DNA of 45,630 nt from Ornithinibacillus halophilus (lineage in GTDB: Bacteria; Bacillota; Bacilli; Bacillales; Amphibacillaceae): assembly GCF_900129485.1 (NCBI RefSeq), contig NZ_FQVW01000025.1:1-45630 (forward strand), written 5' to 3'. Positions 9,050-17,322 of the stretch are shown here, piece after piece. Position 1 is the first letter of the stretch; each line of letters begins with the position of its first letter. The translations under genes were made by a program, and so were the position numbers. Below the pieces are notes generated by a model that was not told the DNA's origin, made no database searches, and was given only the letters and a program-made list of their open reading frames with translations.

Positions 9050-9253
9050 ATGGCAAACAACAATAGCAATAACTCAAACCAGTTGTTAGTCCCTGGTGTA
9101 CAACAAGCATTAGACCAAATGAAAACTGAAATCGCATCAGAATTTGGTGTACAACTTGGTGCTGATAGTACTTCACGTGCAAATGGTTCTGTTGGTGGCG
9201 AGATCACTAAACGTCTTGTTCAAGCAGCAGAGCAACAATTTGGTGGACAATAA
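9050..9253 (+). CDS. Alpha/beta-type small acid-soluble spore protein
   Basis: A 67-aa SASP that would coat spore DNA, hold it in an A-like form and protect it from UV and heat, and later serve as an amino-acid store in germination. Conserved blocks: [53 protein letters not shown]. The GPR protease site lies in the block KTEIASEF (cleavage in E-[IF]-A-S-E). The ribosome site 'aaggaggtgatatacc' is very strong, as expected for an abundant spore protein. It has its own SigG-like promoter and terminator. Which of sspA-D it corresponds to cannot be told. Confidence 0.95.
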   Translation: MANNNSNNSNQLLVPGVQQALDQMKTEIASEFGVQLGADSTSRANGSVGGEITKRLVQAAEQQFGGQ

Positions 9254-9280
9254 GTTTAATTAAAAATGAATATAATGGCT

Positions 9281-9315
9281 AGGGCTATCTCATTGTGAGG
9301 TAGCCCTTTATTTTT
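9281..9315 (+). terminator. Terminator of the SASP gene
   Basis: AGGGCTATCTCA / TGAGGTAGCCCT form a stem with a 3-nt loop, followed by TTTATTTTT. The rest of the 9254-9533 gap shows no gene or recognisable riboswitch. Confidence 0.88.
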
Positions 9316-9533
9316 CTTGTATCATACCATAACCTCTTTATATTAGAAATAATTAAAATATAACCTCTATTCTAGGTATTTAGACGGATACAAGTGAAAT
9401 ATATATAGGGTTTTACCCGATAGCAAAAATTGTAAGATTTTGTCACAATTAGAAGAAATACTTTTCCTTTTCCTCAAGATTGGATAAGGAAAAACCGGAT
9501 TAATAGGCTATTCCGTTAAATAGAGGTGATTTC

Positions 9534-11576
9534 ATGTTAGAAATAGAAAATAAACAAAACGCCCTAAACAATCAACTAACCACTTTTAACAAGGCTTTAA
9601 AAGCAATAGAAAATGGTCTATTTATAATTAAAGTTAAATGTAACTCTACATATTCTTTTGTGTTTGCTAATGATTCCTTCTTAAAATACACGGGTAAAGA
9701 GAACACTTCTATTACTAATATGGAACTCCATAAGGTTCTTAATCATTCAGACGCAAACAGATTTATAAGCTTGTGCCAACAAGCGTTTGACTCTAATTGT
9801 ATTCAGAAAGAGAATTTCTCTATTGAAAATTGTAAAGCTGAGATGATCCTTATCCCATTTAGTGACGACAACATCAAATACATTTTAGGAATTGTTTTAT
9901 GTTCAACTAATGATGATTCTCAAACAAGAAACCATATATTAGCTAAAGCATATGAAAATATGCCACAAGCAATGTGTGTGACAAATGAGAAAAATAAAAT
10001 CATCTATATTAACCCTTCTTACACAAAACTAACCGGTTACCTGCCTGAAGAAGTGATTGGGAAAAACCCTAACATTTTAAGTTCTGGAATACAAGATCGT
10101 GACTTTTATCAATCCATGTGGCGAACATTACGGCAGGAAGGGAAATGGACTGGTGAAATGTGGAACAGGAAAAAGAATGGGGAGTTATTTTTAGAAGAAA
10201 TTACCATTCAGATTTTTACGGATGAAAAAGGGCATATCGAAAATCATGTAGCGATGTTTCGAGATATCACAGAAAAAAAGCAACTCGAAAACAAGCTACA
10301 CTACCAAGCACATCATGATGAGTTAACAGAATTGCCTAATCGGAACTATCTTTATGAGTATATTTGTACCTGTCTTAAAGATAAATCCATTACGAGTTGG
10401 GCTGTGATGTTCCTCGATTTAGACCGATTTAAAGAAATCAATGATACGTTGGGACACAGTGCAGGGGATGCCTTACTAAAACATGTGGCAATACGATTAT
10501 CTAACGCCGTTTCCGATGAGGTCTTCATAAGTCGATATGGTGGAGATGAATTTGTCATTATTGATTCCACAGTAAGTAATCAATTGGAATGTAAGCTTTC
10601 GGTTTATAGAATTTTAAAAGCTTTTGAGCAACCTTTCGAAATTGAAGGCTATAACCTTTATATTACACCAAGTATTGGGATTAGCATGTATCCCGACCAC
10701 GGTGATGATGCAGATACTTTATTAAAACATGCTGACGCTGCCATGTACAAAGCAAAGCATACAAAAAATGAAGCCTTTCATTTCTACAGACCTGTTGATA
10801 GCAAAGAGTCTTTTGAAAAGCTTATGCTAGCCAACGATTTGCGTCAAGCAATCAAAAATAATGAGTTTACTCTGTATTACCAACCACAATCGTCACTCAA
10901 AACGAATAAAATTACTGGGGTAGAAGCCTTAATCCGCTGGAATCATCCTCAGAAAGGAATGATTTCCCCTGGAGTATTCATTCCAATTGCAGAAGAAACA
11001 GGGTTAATCCAAGAAATCGATCAATGGGTTCTTTATCAAGCCTGTCTCCAACATAAGCATTGGTTGGATAAAGGTTTTCCACCTATTAAAATTGCTGTGA
11101 ATCTTTCGATGACCCAGTTTCAAAAGAAGAACCTTTTTGAAATCGTAAGTAAAACCTTATCGAAAACAGGAGTGTCACCTAAATATATCGAGTTAGAATT
11201 GACCGAAAGTGTGATTATGGAAAATCCTGAGTTAACGTTATCAAATATTAAAAAGTTAAATTCAATAGGTATCCAGCTTTCCTTGGATGACTTTGGTACA
11301 CATTATTCGTCCCTACTATACTTAAAAAAGTTACCGTTAAACCGTTTAAAAATTGATAAATCATTTGTCTTAGACTTGTTAAATGATTCAGATGACCGTG
11401 TGATTATTCAAGCAATGATAAATCTAGCCCATAACTTAAATATGACCGTCATTGCAGAAGGCGTTGAAAATCAGCAACAACTATCTTTTTTACAAAAAAA
11501 TCATTGCGATGAAATTCAAGGCTTTTACTTAAGCAAGCCAATACCTCAAGAAAAATTCAGTGCACAATGTTTTTAA
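9534..11576 (+). CDS. PAS-GGDEF-EAL cyclic-di-GMP signalling protein
   Basis: A 680-aa cytoplasmic protein without membrane segments. Domains: a degenerate PAS-like N terminus (about 18-125), a canonical PAS with PAC (about 134-250; PSYTKLTGYLPEEVIGKNP), GGDEF (about 255-420) and EAL (about 428-680). The GGDEF motif is intact (RYGGDEF, 335-340), but no RxxD inhibitory site sits five residues before it. The EAL domain retains EALIRW (464-469), NLS, ELTES, DDFG (585-588) and the terminal IQGFYLSKP, so c-di-GMP hydrolysis looks possible. DDFGTHYSS replaces the usual DDFGTGYSS. The net direction of activity cannot be read. The ribosome site 'agaggtgatttc' sets the start. Confidence 0.93.
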   Translation: MLEIENKQNALNNQLTTFNKALKAIENGLFIIKVKCNSTYSFVFANDSFLKYTGKENTSITNMELHKVLNHSDANRFISLCQQAFDSNCIQKENFSIENCKAEMILIPFSDDNIKYILGIVLCSTNDDSQTRNHILAKAYENMPQAMCVTNEKNKIIYINPSYTKLTGYLPEEVIGKNPNILSSGIQDRDFYQSMWRTLRQEGKWTGEMWNRKKNGELFLEEITIQIFTDEKGHIENHVAMFRDITEKKQLENKLHYQAHHDELTELPNRNYLYEYICTCLKDKSITSWAVMFLDLDRFKEINDTLGHSAGDALLKHVAIRLSNAVSDEVFISRYGGDEFVIIDSTVSNQLECKLSVYRILKAFEQPFEIEGYNLYITPSIGISMYPDHGDDADTLLKHADAAMYKAKHTKNEAFHFYRPVDSKESFEKLMLANDLRQAIKNNEFTLYYQPQSSLKTNKITGVEALIRWNHPQKGMISPGVFIPIAEETGLIQEIDQWVLYQACLQHKHWLDKGFPPIKIAVNLSMTQFQKKNLFEIVSKTLSKTGVSPKYIELELTESVIMENPELTLSNIKKLNSIGIQLSLDDFGTHYSSLLYLKKLPLNRLKIDKSFVLDLLNDSDDRVIIQAMINLAHNLNMTVIAEGVENQQQLSFLQKNHCDEIQGFYLSKPIPQEKFSAQCF

Positions 11577-11614
11577 CGGGAGATCTAGATTCTAGACCTC
11601 CCGTTTTTATTTTC
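11575..11614 (+). terminator. Terminator between convergent genes
   Basis: AACGGGAG-a-TCTAGA / TCTAGA-cc-TCCCGTT followed by TTTATTTT. It ends the GGDEF-EAL gene and may also serve the convergent phosphatase gene. Confidence 0.85.
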
Positions 11615-11621
11615 TAGGTTA

Positions 11622-12179
11622 TTAGGACGAATAAGCCGTAGTCCATAGTCGTTTAATATGAGTTTCCTCAGATGTTATGCTCAATTGGTACACGTCAGGA
11701 TTACTCAAACGTTTCCATGCCTCAAATCCAAAGTTTTTATCATAGTGGTGCAATAATAAGGAAATTATCCCTCCATGTGCCACAATAATTGTATTACGGG
11801 AACGACTCGCTACAACGTCATTTACAACTTCAACAATTCTTTTCATAGCTTCATTGCTGGACTCCCCACCTTCATACGTTAAATCCATATCTTTGAAGGT
11901 TGCTTCTAGCTTATCCATCCAATCTGGAAAATAAGTGCTACTAAGCACTCGTTCGGTCAAGCGATTATCCGTTTCGATATCCAAATCTTTACTTGTAGCA
12001 TAGTGTTTTATTGATTGAACTGCACGTAAATATGGACTGGATATGATCCGATCAACTTGTTTATCAGATAAAAACTCGGATATTTTTTTAGCTTGAGTAA
12101 AACCTTTTTCCGTTAATGGCGATTCTGAAGGTTGTCCTGTCGCTTCACAATGCCTAATTATGTATATATTTTTGTTCAT
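11622..12179 (-). CDS. Histidine phosphatase (phosphoglycerate-mutase-like) family protein
   Basis: A 185-aa protein of the histidine phosphatase superfamily. The phosphohistidine motif is RHC (9-11; RHG is usual), followed by SSPYLRAVQSI (48-57), the acid/base Glu region LTER (74-77) and the second catalytic His in AHGG (134-137). It therefore looks active despite the Cys after His10. It lacks the long insertions of true phosphoglycerate mutases, so a phosphatase acting on a small phospho-metabolite is likelier; substrate unknown. It is followed upstream (85-bp gap) by a GNAT gene on the same strand. Confidence 0.85.
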   Translation of the reverse strand: MNKNIYIIRHCEATGQPSESPLTEKGFTQAKKISEFLSDKQVDRIISSPYLRAVQSIKHYATSKDLDIETDNRLTERVLSSTYFPDWMDKLEATFKDMDLTYEGGESSNEAMKRIVEVVNDVVASRSRNTIIVAHGGIISLLLHHYDKNFGFEAWKRLSNPDVYQLSITSEETHIKRLWTTAYSS

Positions 12180-12263
12180 ATATCCTCCTTAACAATCCTT
12201 ACAAGGTTATTTTTTCAGTACGCCTAATGACCTCTTTTAACTATGTAATCTCTCAAAGAAAAA

Positions 12264-12824
12264 TTAGACTGTTTTTGCATAGATACATGTATCTCTTAAT
12301 TCGTTGGTGTCAGGTGATAAGTCATCATTCTTTAAAATTCCTTCTAATTCAAACCCTAATTTTTCAGGAATAGCTCTACTCTTCGTATTTCTTTTATCAC
12401 ACTTAATTTCTACTCGCCTTGCGTGTAATTCGTTAAAGGCAAAGTCAGTAATTCCTTGAACTGCTTCTGTCATATACCCTTTTCCACTGTATCGACTATC
12501 AATCCAGTATCCTATCTCAAATTTTGGTATAGACCAATCCATTTTATGTAATCCAGAAGTAGCAATAAATTCCCCTGTTTCCTTTAGAAAGATTAATAGT
12601 CTTAAATCTTCTCTTTTTAGAAAAGCAATATGTGCCGATCTTATGTTTAATTCTACATCCTGTTCTGTCTGCTCTTTTTGAGCAAATGGCAACCAAGGCT
12701 TTAGCTCATTAATGGAAGCTTGGATAGCATCATAAACAACTTTCCCATCATCTGGTCTTGGCATTCTAATTATTAATCGTTCTGTTGTAAATTCTTCTGG
12801 AAATTCTATCAGCATTGGATTCAT
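12264..12824 (-). CDS. GNAT acetyltransferase, RimJ/RimL-type
   Basis: A 186-aa GCN5-related N-acetyltransferase. The N terminus has the RimL signature TTERLIIRMPRPDDGKVVYD. The acetyl-CoA site is present as YSGKGYMTEAV (Q/R-x-x-G-x-G/A pattern) at about 115-125, followed by ARRVEIKCDKRNTKSRAIPE and KLGFELEGIL. Relatives acetylate the N terminus of ribosomal proteins or small amines. The real substrate cannot be deduced. No operon partner is obvious; the histidine phosphatase gene lies 85 bp downstream. Confidence 0.88.
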   Translation of the reverse strand: MNPMLIEFPEEFTTERLIIRMPRPDDGKVVYDAIQASINELKPWLPFAQKEQTEQDVELNIRSAHIAFLKREDLRLLIFLKETGEFIATSGLHKMDWSIPKFEIGYWIDSRYSGKGYMTEAVQGITDFAFNELHARRVEIKCDKRNTKSRAIPEKLGFELEGILKNDDLSPDTNELRDTCIYAKTV

Positions 12825-12920
12825 ATCTATTCATACCTCTCAAATTCTATTTTTTAAATAATACGCCAATTACTCCTTGAAATCAACTAGTATTTTCATT
12901 TAATGGTAATTGCTAGAAAA

Positions 12921-12962
12921 GAATAAAAAACAGTCCTATGAGGATTTCACCCAATAGCACTG
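12921..12962 (-). terminator. Terminator of the GrpB-NUDIX gene
   Basis: On the minus strand CAGTGCTATTGGG pairs imperfectly with CCTCATAGGACTG, then TTTTTTATT. Confidence 0.8.
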
Positions 12963-12964
12963 TT

Positions 12965-13924
12965 TTATCTATTAAATAACTCCGAAATATATTCTGGTGA
13001 AATAAAACTTCTTAACTCTCCATCTAGCTTTGGAAATTCATGTTCTTGTATCCATCGATAGTTAAATGACAAACCGGAGTCCTTGTCCCCCCCTGTTACT
13101 CGATGTCCCCATGAATCTTCAATGTCTGCAGGGGCTAATAGTAAAAAGTCATGCCTCTCTACCATTCGTTTTATATACGGTTTATAGTAGGTGATCGAAC
13201 CGATCTTTCTAATAAGCGTTAAATTGGATAATCCTGCCTCTTCCAAAATTTCACGGTTAAGCGCTCCTATTAAATCTTCATTGCCTTCTACGCCTCCACC
13301 TGGTACTCGCAGGCTTGCGTAAGGGATAGAACTGATTGATAATGTCAGTAATTCGTTACTTCCATCTTCCTTCTGACGTATAATGAATCCCATCACCGAA
13401 GTTTTTTTATTTTTATTTGCCCAATTAAGCGCATTATCCGTTAATTCTTGAATAAGGGGACCCTTCATTTCTTGATACTGTTTAACATTAACGCCCATTC
13501 TTTGATAAAGATTTCTTTTAAGTTCTATGTATCTCTCAGCCTCATCCTGATGAATAATTAAATAATCTCTAAAAGCTAAATGTTTATTGATCTCATGTGA
13601 ACCGGATTGAAAAATATGTACGTGATGCGTTCTTTTATTACCCTTCTCTTTGAAAAAATACCGTCTTCCTCTAATCCCGTTTTCTCCTTTGGGGACATAC
13701 CCCAACATTTTCATATCATTATTGAACGAATCCACATCGTTGATATTCTGAATTTCAACTAATATATCAATAACCGGTTTTGCTATCATTCCTGGAATAG
13801 AAGTACTTCCAATATGATGGATGTTCAGAAGCAGTTCACCAAAAATCTCTTGAACTCTTTTAGACTCTTCATTGTAGTTCGTCATCCAATTCTCTTTAAA
13901 AGGCATTAATTCCAACTTTCTCAT
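12965..13924 (-). CDS. GrpB (UPF0157) - NUDIX hydrolase fusion protein
   Basis: A 319-aa two-domain protein. The start at 13924 (MRKLELMPFKENW) has the ribosome site 'ggaggagtgctt'; the frame is open 20 codons further without one. Residues 1 to about 170 are a GrpB domain, related to nucleotidyltransferases (HHIGSTSIPGMIAKPVIDIL). Residues about 175-319 are a NUDIX domain with an exact box, G-x5-E-x7-REILEEAGL, in the stretch starting GGVEGNEDL. NUDIX enzymes hydrolyse nucleoside diphosphates linked to another group. Each domain usually occurs alone, so the fusion suggests a shared nucleotide substrate. It has its own terminator. Confidence 0.87.
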   Translation of the reverse strand: MRKLELMPFKENWMTNYNEESKRVQEIFGELLLNIHHIGSTSIPGMIAKPVIDILVEIQNINDVDSFNNDMKMLGYVPKGENGIRGRRYFFKEKGNKRTHHVHIFQSGSHEINKHLAFRDYLIIHQDEAERYIELKRNLYQRMGVNVKQYQEMKGPLIQELTDNALNWANKNKKTSVMGFIIRQKEDGSNELLTLSISSIPYASLRVPGGGVEGNEDLIGALNREILEEAGLSNLTLIRKIGSITYYKPYIKRMVERHDFLLLAPADIEDSWGHRVTGGDKDSGLSFNYRWIQEHEFPKLDGELRSFISPEYISELFNR

Positions 13925-14364
13925 AAGCACTCCTCCAACTGAATGTTTCTCTTTCAGCATTTGCTCTACAAACACTGGGGGCATGTAGTCAATAAGCTAT
14001 CACACAATCTTTTTCCATAGTCACATATTCTTTAACTGATTATCAATTTGAAGAATTACAAAATTACTTATTTGCTGCTTCAGCAAGTTGCGGTTCATTC
14101 AATCACCAACAGTTTCCAGACCTCCCCTCGACTCCATTTCATCCAGACGTTCTCAAAATACACCACTCCCACAAGTGCTTAAACGATTACACTCTCCACA
14201 GTCATAATCATTCCAATTCCTCCTTTCACTACTACATTCGAAAAAAGTTTGAAAAAAGGGGTGCTTTTTGAAAAAATTTTTTTCACAGAATTATTTCTTT
14301 AGCTTTTTGTTGAACTATATCATCATCTTCATCATCATCTTCTTCTTCTTCGTCTATGTTTAGG

Positions 14365-14546
14365 TATGTTCAAGTGTTGACTCAAGTGTTGACTCAAGTG
14401 TTGACTCAAATAAGTTGAATCAAATGAGTTAAATCATTGTTGGTCAAGTCTTAGCTCAAGATTTGACTCAAGTGTTAGTTCAAGTTTTAGTTCAAGTGTT
14501 AACTCAAGCATTGACTCAAATGTTGAATCAAGCAAAATTAACTAAA
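14365..14546. repeat. 12-bp tandem array (unit TCAAGTGTTGAC)
   Basis: About 13-14 units of 12 bp, the first three perfect (TCAAGTGTTGAC), later ones diverged (TCAAGATTTGAC, TCAAGTGTTAGT, TCAAGCATTGAC). A less regular patch at 14408-14455 contains TCAAATGAGT. The unit junction makes the palindrome TTGA-C-TCAA. One minus-strand frame reads as a four-residue repeat (TLES/ TLEL) but is interrupted by stops. Confidence 0.85.
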
Positions 14547-14778
14547 AAAACCTATTATTTTTATTATCACTATGTAGTTTTAAGATTTCTAATTAAATTT
14601 CTCTATTTTAATGACAATATTTAATGCAAAATTGCAGTTTCTGATATCCTTTATGAAATTTCGGTATTTTACAAAACTTTCTCTCGCTATTATACTATAA
14701 ATACCTCTTACCACAGTTAAAAGTGATGTTTGGACAATTAATATATTTCTGTGCATTGCCAATTTGTATCCTTCAATA

Positions 14779-14807
14779 GAAAAGGACCGATCATTTTGCC
14801 GGCCCTA
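14779..14807 (-). terminator. Terminator of the sigma/anti-sigma operon
   Basis: On the minus strand AGGGCCG / CGGTCCT form a stem around 'gcaaaatgat', then TTTTCT. Confidence 0.75.
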
Positions 14808-14815
14808 TACTTTTT

Positions 14816-15868
14816 TTACTTATTTAAAGGTACGTGAATTGGTTTAAGATAAAATGGTTCCTTAACTAAATTCACTTTTCTATCGTAAATTTCAACAATA
14901 GGAATAATTCTTAATGAAGTTGCTTCTTCATCAATCACTGTGGTTCTTATTCTATGTCCTTTGTCGAATTTATCACCATAGGAAGACAAACCGATTGAGT
15001 CATATTCCTTACCTAAATCATCATATACTTTATAATCAAAAAGAATAATGTCCCATTCTTCTTCGATCCAACCATCTAGATCACGATCAATCTGTTCTTT
15101 AAAATGAAAATCCCTAGAAATTGGTGTTGTTGTAGTTCTTGTAAGTTCTACACTGAATCCATCTGTTGTTGATGTGTAGTTATTTTCAGCAAAATTTTGC
15201 GTCTTACTTTCAAGGGAATCTAAGGTAAATTCAAATGACCAATTTCCTGAAGTTCTCATTTGTTGATCCCCATCAAAGGATATAATTGTGTTGCCTTTCC
15301 AATTAACATGAATTTGATCTGCTTCTTGGCCTGTTACTAATGTCGCAATGAGTAGACCAGCATATTCATTTTCTCCAATTTTTTTAGGAGGCATTGAACC
15401 TTCATTGAGGGTATTTGCTATCTCCTCTATTTCTAAATTCCCAGATAGCACTGCACCGTCACCTAAATCTTTTTCACTTTTTATTTTATAAGCTATCGTA
15501 ATACTTTCCCTATCATATACAGCATCAGTAATGGTTACACTTACCCCATTGCTCTCTTCGGTAACATTAATGCCTGTAGATTTGTCTTCATACTCCTTAA
15601 AAACAAATTCCTGGTTATCTTCTTTGAAAAAGTCATATATACTACCGACAATTGGCAGTCTTTCAGCAAATGAAGGGAAAGTTATACTTACTGAAACTAA
15701 AGCCACCATAAATACTACAGCTATAATAGAGGCAACTTTCCATATTGGTTTTTTATTATGCTTTATTGTAGTACCCCTTTGAACTCCTTTTCTTATTGCT
15801 TGTTTCACAACTTCACTTGGAACTTCTATCTTCTCATAGGCTTCCTGATATTGTTTTTCTTTCACCAT
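14816..15868 (-). CDS. DUF4179-type anti-sigma factor
   Basis: A 350-aa membrane protein starting MVKEKQYQEAYEKIEVP. A GTG two codons upstream (15874) is possible, but 'aagggagtgagt' suits the ATG at 15868. An N-terminal cytoplasmic domain of about 45 residues is followed by one membrane helix (about 46-66, WKVASIIAVVFMVALVSVSI) and a large extracytoplasmic domain of the DUF4179 type (FPSFAERLPIVGSIYDFF just after the helix). This arrangement, directly after an ECF sigma gene, fits an anti-sigma factor that holds the sigma factor at the membrane until an envelope signal. Start and sigma-gene end overlap by 35 bp. Confidence 0.87.
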   Translation of the reverse strand: MVKEKQYQEAYEKIEVPSEVVKQAIRKGVQRGTTIKHNKKPIWKVASIIAVVFMVALVSVSITFPSFAERLPIVGSIYDFFKEDNQEFVFKEYEDKSTGINVTEESNGVSVTITDAVYDRESITIAYKIKSEKDLGDGAVLSGNLEIEEIANTLNEGSMPPKKIGENEYAGLLIATLVTGQEADQIHVNWKGNTIISFDGDQQMRTSGNWSFEFTLDSLESKTQNFAENNYTSTTDGFSVELTRTTTTPISRDFHFKEQIDRDLDGWIEEEWDIILFDYKVYDDLGKEYDSIGLSSYGDKFDKGHRIRTTVIDEEATSLRIIPIVEIYDRKVNLVKEPFYLKPIHVPLNK

Positions 15869-16382
15869 ACTCACTCCCTTTTAAATTAACCTTTAGTTGT
15901 TCCTTCCCCCTATGTAGGTAAGTTTTCACCGTATTCTCCGGGATGTTCATAATGTTTGCAACTTCTTTTATTGGCAAATCTTGAAAGTAAAATAGGATGA
16001 TAGCATCACGATACGTTGCTCGCAGATTATTAATTGCTTGAAATAAATCTAATTGTTCGATACTAAATGTGGAATCTTGTTGTGGGAGAAATTGTTCAAT
16101 ATTTTCAAGTGGAATATCCCTTTTTTTCTTGTTCAAAAACTCATAGGCTGAATTAATAAGTATTTTTATGAGCCAAGAAGTAAAGTATTTATTCTTTTTC
16201 AATGTTTTAATTGCTACAAATGCTTTATAACTCGTTTCTTGTACAATATCTAAAGCATCCTGGCGATTACCTGTATATAGAAATGCCGTACGATAAAGTT
16301 GTTCACCATGTAACATCAAAAGTTCTTCAAATGCTTCACTATCACCAGATTTTGCTTTTTTAATTAGTTTTAAATGATTCAT
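15834..16382 (-). CDS. ECF-type RNA polymerase sigma factor (SigV-like)
   Basis: A 182-aa sigma-70 family factor with only regions 2 and 4. Region 2: DSEAFEELLMLHGEQLYRTA to YTGNRQDALDIVQETSYKAF (about 15-55). Region 4: YRDAIILFYFQDLPIKEVAN, then IMNIPENTVKTYLHRGKEQL (about 122-165). The start MNHLKLIKKAK at 16382 has the ribosome site 'aaggaggtatagg'. The frame is open 18 codons more, but that would begin upstream of the putative autoregulated promoter. It pairs with the overlapping DUF4179 gene, as SigV-type systems do; the signal is probably an envelope stress but is not visible here. Confidence 0.9.
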   Translation of the reverse strand: MNHLKLIKKAKSGDSEAFEELLMLHGEQLYRTAFLYTGNRQDALDIVQETSYKAFVAIKTLKKNKYFTSWLIKILINSAYEFLNKKKRDIPLENIEQFLPQQDSTFSIEQLDLFQAINNLRATYRDAIILFYFQDLPIKEVANIMNIPENTVKTYLHRGKEQLKVNLKGSEYGERKTISGSL

Positions 16383-16407
16383 CCTATACCTCCTTTCTCT
16401 AACCATT

Positions 16408-16435
16408 AGATAGACTACATATGTAAAAAGTTTCA
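16408..16435 (-). promoter_or_regulatory. ECF-type autoregulatory promoter of the sigma gene
   Basis: On the minus strand TGAAAC (16435-16430), a 16-bp spacer and CTATCT (16413-16408). TGAAAC is the classic -35 of Bacillus ECF sigma factors. It lies about 26 bp before the sigma start codon, giving a very short leader, and suggests that the factor drives its own operon. Confidence 0.6.
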
Positions 16436-16446
16436 ATTATTTTAAA

Positions 16447-16483
16447 ATAAAAAACGCATTAAACTCCCTTAAGTTTAACACGT
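16447..16483 (-). terminator. Terminator after the YdeI-like gene
   Basis: On the minus strand ACG-tg-TTAAACTT / AGTTTAA-tg-CGT, then TTTTTTATTTT. Confidence 0.85.
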
Positions 16484-16531
16484 TCTATATAAACATTATT
16501 TTTTATTGTTCGAGGATTGGCATCCTGGAAA

Positions 16532-16549
16532 GACGGAGCTCTTGCTTCA
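16532..16549 (+). repeat. Partial REP-like motif
   Basis: GACGGAGCTCTTGCTTCA, identical to the right half of the motif found in full at 18597 and 25511. It lies in the gap between the terminator at 16483 and the YdeI-like gene. Confidence 0.6.
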
Positions 16550-16616
16550 TATTTCTGCAGAATCGTCCTCATAGATATTTTTATTCGTCTTAATTGAAGG
16601 AGCATATCTAAATATA

Positions 16617-17210
16617 CTAATCACGCAGACCCTTTCCATCGAGAATATGCTGTATGTACTTTTCTACGCGTGACTCTCGAGTTTTAGATTGTTTAGCATT
16701 AGAAAAATAAATGATATATGCTTTTTGCCGTCCTGGAGTCAATTTCTCAAAAGCCGTTTTAAGGTCTGGTATTTCATCAAATTTACTATGTAGTTCTTCA
16801 GGAATTGCATAATCTGTACTCTTTTTAAATGTCACTTCCAACCCCGCTTTTTCTACTTCCATTGCTTCCTGAATATAGGCTTTTATGATGTTTTCCATTT
16901 CAATTATCTCTTGTACACTAGTGAATCGGATTTGACGCTGCGCCTGCGAATTCTTCCCAGGTCTCGTTAAAATACCATTAGGATCCTTCATCAAAGAGCC
17001 TTTGAAAAACATAATGGCACAGTATTCTTTAAATCCTTGAATTATAACGATATTACCTTTCTCCAACATATAACAAGGCAGGTTCCATTTCAGTTCCTCC
17101 GTTAGTCCACAATCAAGGATGATTCTTCTCAATTCCTCCATATGTTCTTGCCAATTATTTTCGTTACTTAAATATTCATCTACCTTTGGATTCATTCTAC
17201 TATTCATCAT
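16617..17210 (-). CDS. YdeI-like DUF1801 family protein
   Basis: A 197-aa protein. The N-terminal half is a DUF1801 fold (WQEHMEELRRIILDCGLTEE, LKWNLPCYMLEKGNIVIIQG, KEYCAIMFFKGSLM). The C-terminal part is a YdeI/OmpD-associated segment (IPEELHSKFDEIPDLKTAFE, KLTPGRQKAYIIYFSNAKQS, TRESRVEKYIQHIL). This combination matches B. subtilis YdeI and many bacterial homologues with no established biochemical role. No signal peptide or membrane helix. It seems monocistronic, with a terminator about 130 bp downstream. Confidence 0.85.
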   Translation of the reverse strand: MMNSRMNPKVDEYLSNENNWQEHMEELRRIILDCGLTEELKWNLPCYMLEKGNIVIIQGFKEYCAIMFFKGSLMKDPNGILTRPGKNSQAQRQIRFTSVQEIIEMENIIKAYIQEAMEVEKAGLEVTFKKSTDYAIPEELHSKFDEIPDLKTAFEKLTPGRQKAYIIYFSNAKQSKTRESRVEKYIQHILDGKGLRD

Positions 17211-17232
17211 CTTTCTACCCCATTTATTTTAA

Positions 17233-17322
17233 TTGATAGGAACGTCGACTTACGAAGCATTAAGTTTACTAGTTCAATTTAGCATTTCTATAACAGCAGG
17301 AATAACGCTTATTAATTTTTAA
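17233..17322 (+). pseudogene. Possible remnant of a holin-like (Hol_Tox) toxin peptide
   Basis: The frame reads IGTSTYEALSLLVQFSISIT-AGITLINF and then stops. 'STYEALSLL' resembles the start of the small 'putative holin-like toxin' peptides (MSTYEAL...), but the expected Met is ACG, only a TTG lies upstream, the ribosome site is poor and the basic tail is missing. I read it as debris. The match is from memory. Confidence 0.3.

Larger units (their letters stand above)
13925..14815. other. Gene-poor gap with fragments and a tandem array
   Basis: No convincing gene. On the minus strand a strong ribosome site 'aaaggaggaattgga' precedes a frame that stops after 10 codons (MIMTVESVIV, near 14200). 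Two more short frames follow in series, one reading YFENVWMKWSRGEVWKLLVI and one of 25 codons at 14021-14098. They look like the wreck of a small gene. The middle holds an acidic-codon run (CATCATCTT/CTTCTT, 14320-14355) and the 12-bp array listed separately. The rest, 14550-14775, is A+T-rich with nothing recognised. Confidence 0.5.

Noticed and set aside
9360-9533. c-di-GMP riboswitch before the GGDEF-EAL gene
   Set aside because: None of the conserved GEMM core sequences can be found in the leader.
14316-14400. Acidic minus-strand peptide (DEEEEDDDEDDD)
   Set aside because: Only about 24 codons lie between stops; there is no start or ribosome site. It is probably simple-sequence DNA or a remnant.
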